DNA of 5,600 bases from Acidaminobacter sp. (GTDB taxonomy: Bacteria > Bacillota_A > Clostridia > Peptostreptococcales > Acidaminobacteraceae). Of this stretch, positions 5,590 to 5,600 are shown one piece after another. The notes under the pieces are model-generated. The model did no database searches. It saw nothing but the letters and a program-made list of their open reading frames with translations, and had not been told where the DNA came from. Within the stretch, counting starts at the first letter, position 1. Every line of letters starts with the position of its first letter. Location of the stretch: the NCBI GenBank assembly GCA_009881125.1, contig WXFH01000278.1, positions 1 to 5,600 of the forward strand, read 5' to 3'. Position numbers and translations under genes: made by a program.

Positions 5590-5600
5590 GGCGAATACGT

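Overview
The window looks like an ordinary chromosomal segment of a Gram-positive, low-to-moderate GC bacterium, most likely a member of the Bacillota of the Clostridia type. The clues are strong purine-rich ribosome binding sites, three of four genes starting at TTG, a compact U-tailed terminator, a DNA polymerase I with a decayed proofreading domain, and polA followed directly by coaE. The assignment to Clostridia is an inference from gene order and style; no marker gene in the window fixes the taxon.

Left part (45-1939): a two-gene unit in which an ECF sigma factor gene overlaps by one base the gene for its likely membrane-bound anti-sigma factor. The anti-sigma protein combines a zinc-binding ZAS domain at the N terminus, a membrane segment, a large extracytoplasmic DUF4349-like domain with a coiled coil, and a second membrane segment. 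The simplest reading is an envelope-signal switch: the DUF4349-like part senses something outside the membrane, and the ZAS part holds or releases the sigma factor inside. The promoter of this unit lies left of the window. A clean intrinsic terminator (1953-1977) ends it. A short open frame running off the left edge and overlapping the sigma factor start may be the tail of an upstream gene, but this is weak.

Middle (1940-2157): a short intergenic region with the terminator, an unexplained 10-bp perfect inverted repeat around a 29-nt spacer (2000-2048), and a likely extended -10 promoter (TGTTACAAT) for polA. The best polA start is TTG at 2158. An in-frame ATG at 2101 lies almost at the predicted transcription start and has no Shine-Dalgarno sequence.

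Right part (2158-5492): polA (889 aa) and coaE (203 aa), 53 bp apart with no terminator visible between them, so probably co-transcribed. PolA keeps all its 5'-nuclease and polymerase catalytic residues but has lost the 3'-5' exonuclease carboxylates. CoaE is a standard dephospho-CoA kinase. The last 108 bases hold a near-consensus rightward promoter (TTGACT-17-TATAAT) flanked by dyad symmetries, which presumably drives a gene beyond the window.

No phage, transposon, CRISPR, tRNA or rRNA was seen. I did not find a convincing new system. The items most worth a second look are the ZAS/DUF4349 fusion, the intergenic inverted repeat, the hairpin inside the end of coaE, and the operator-like symmetry around the right-edge promoter.
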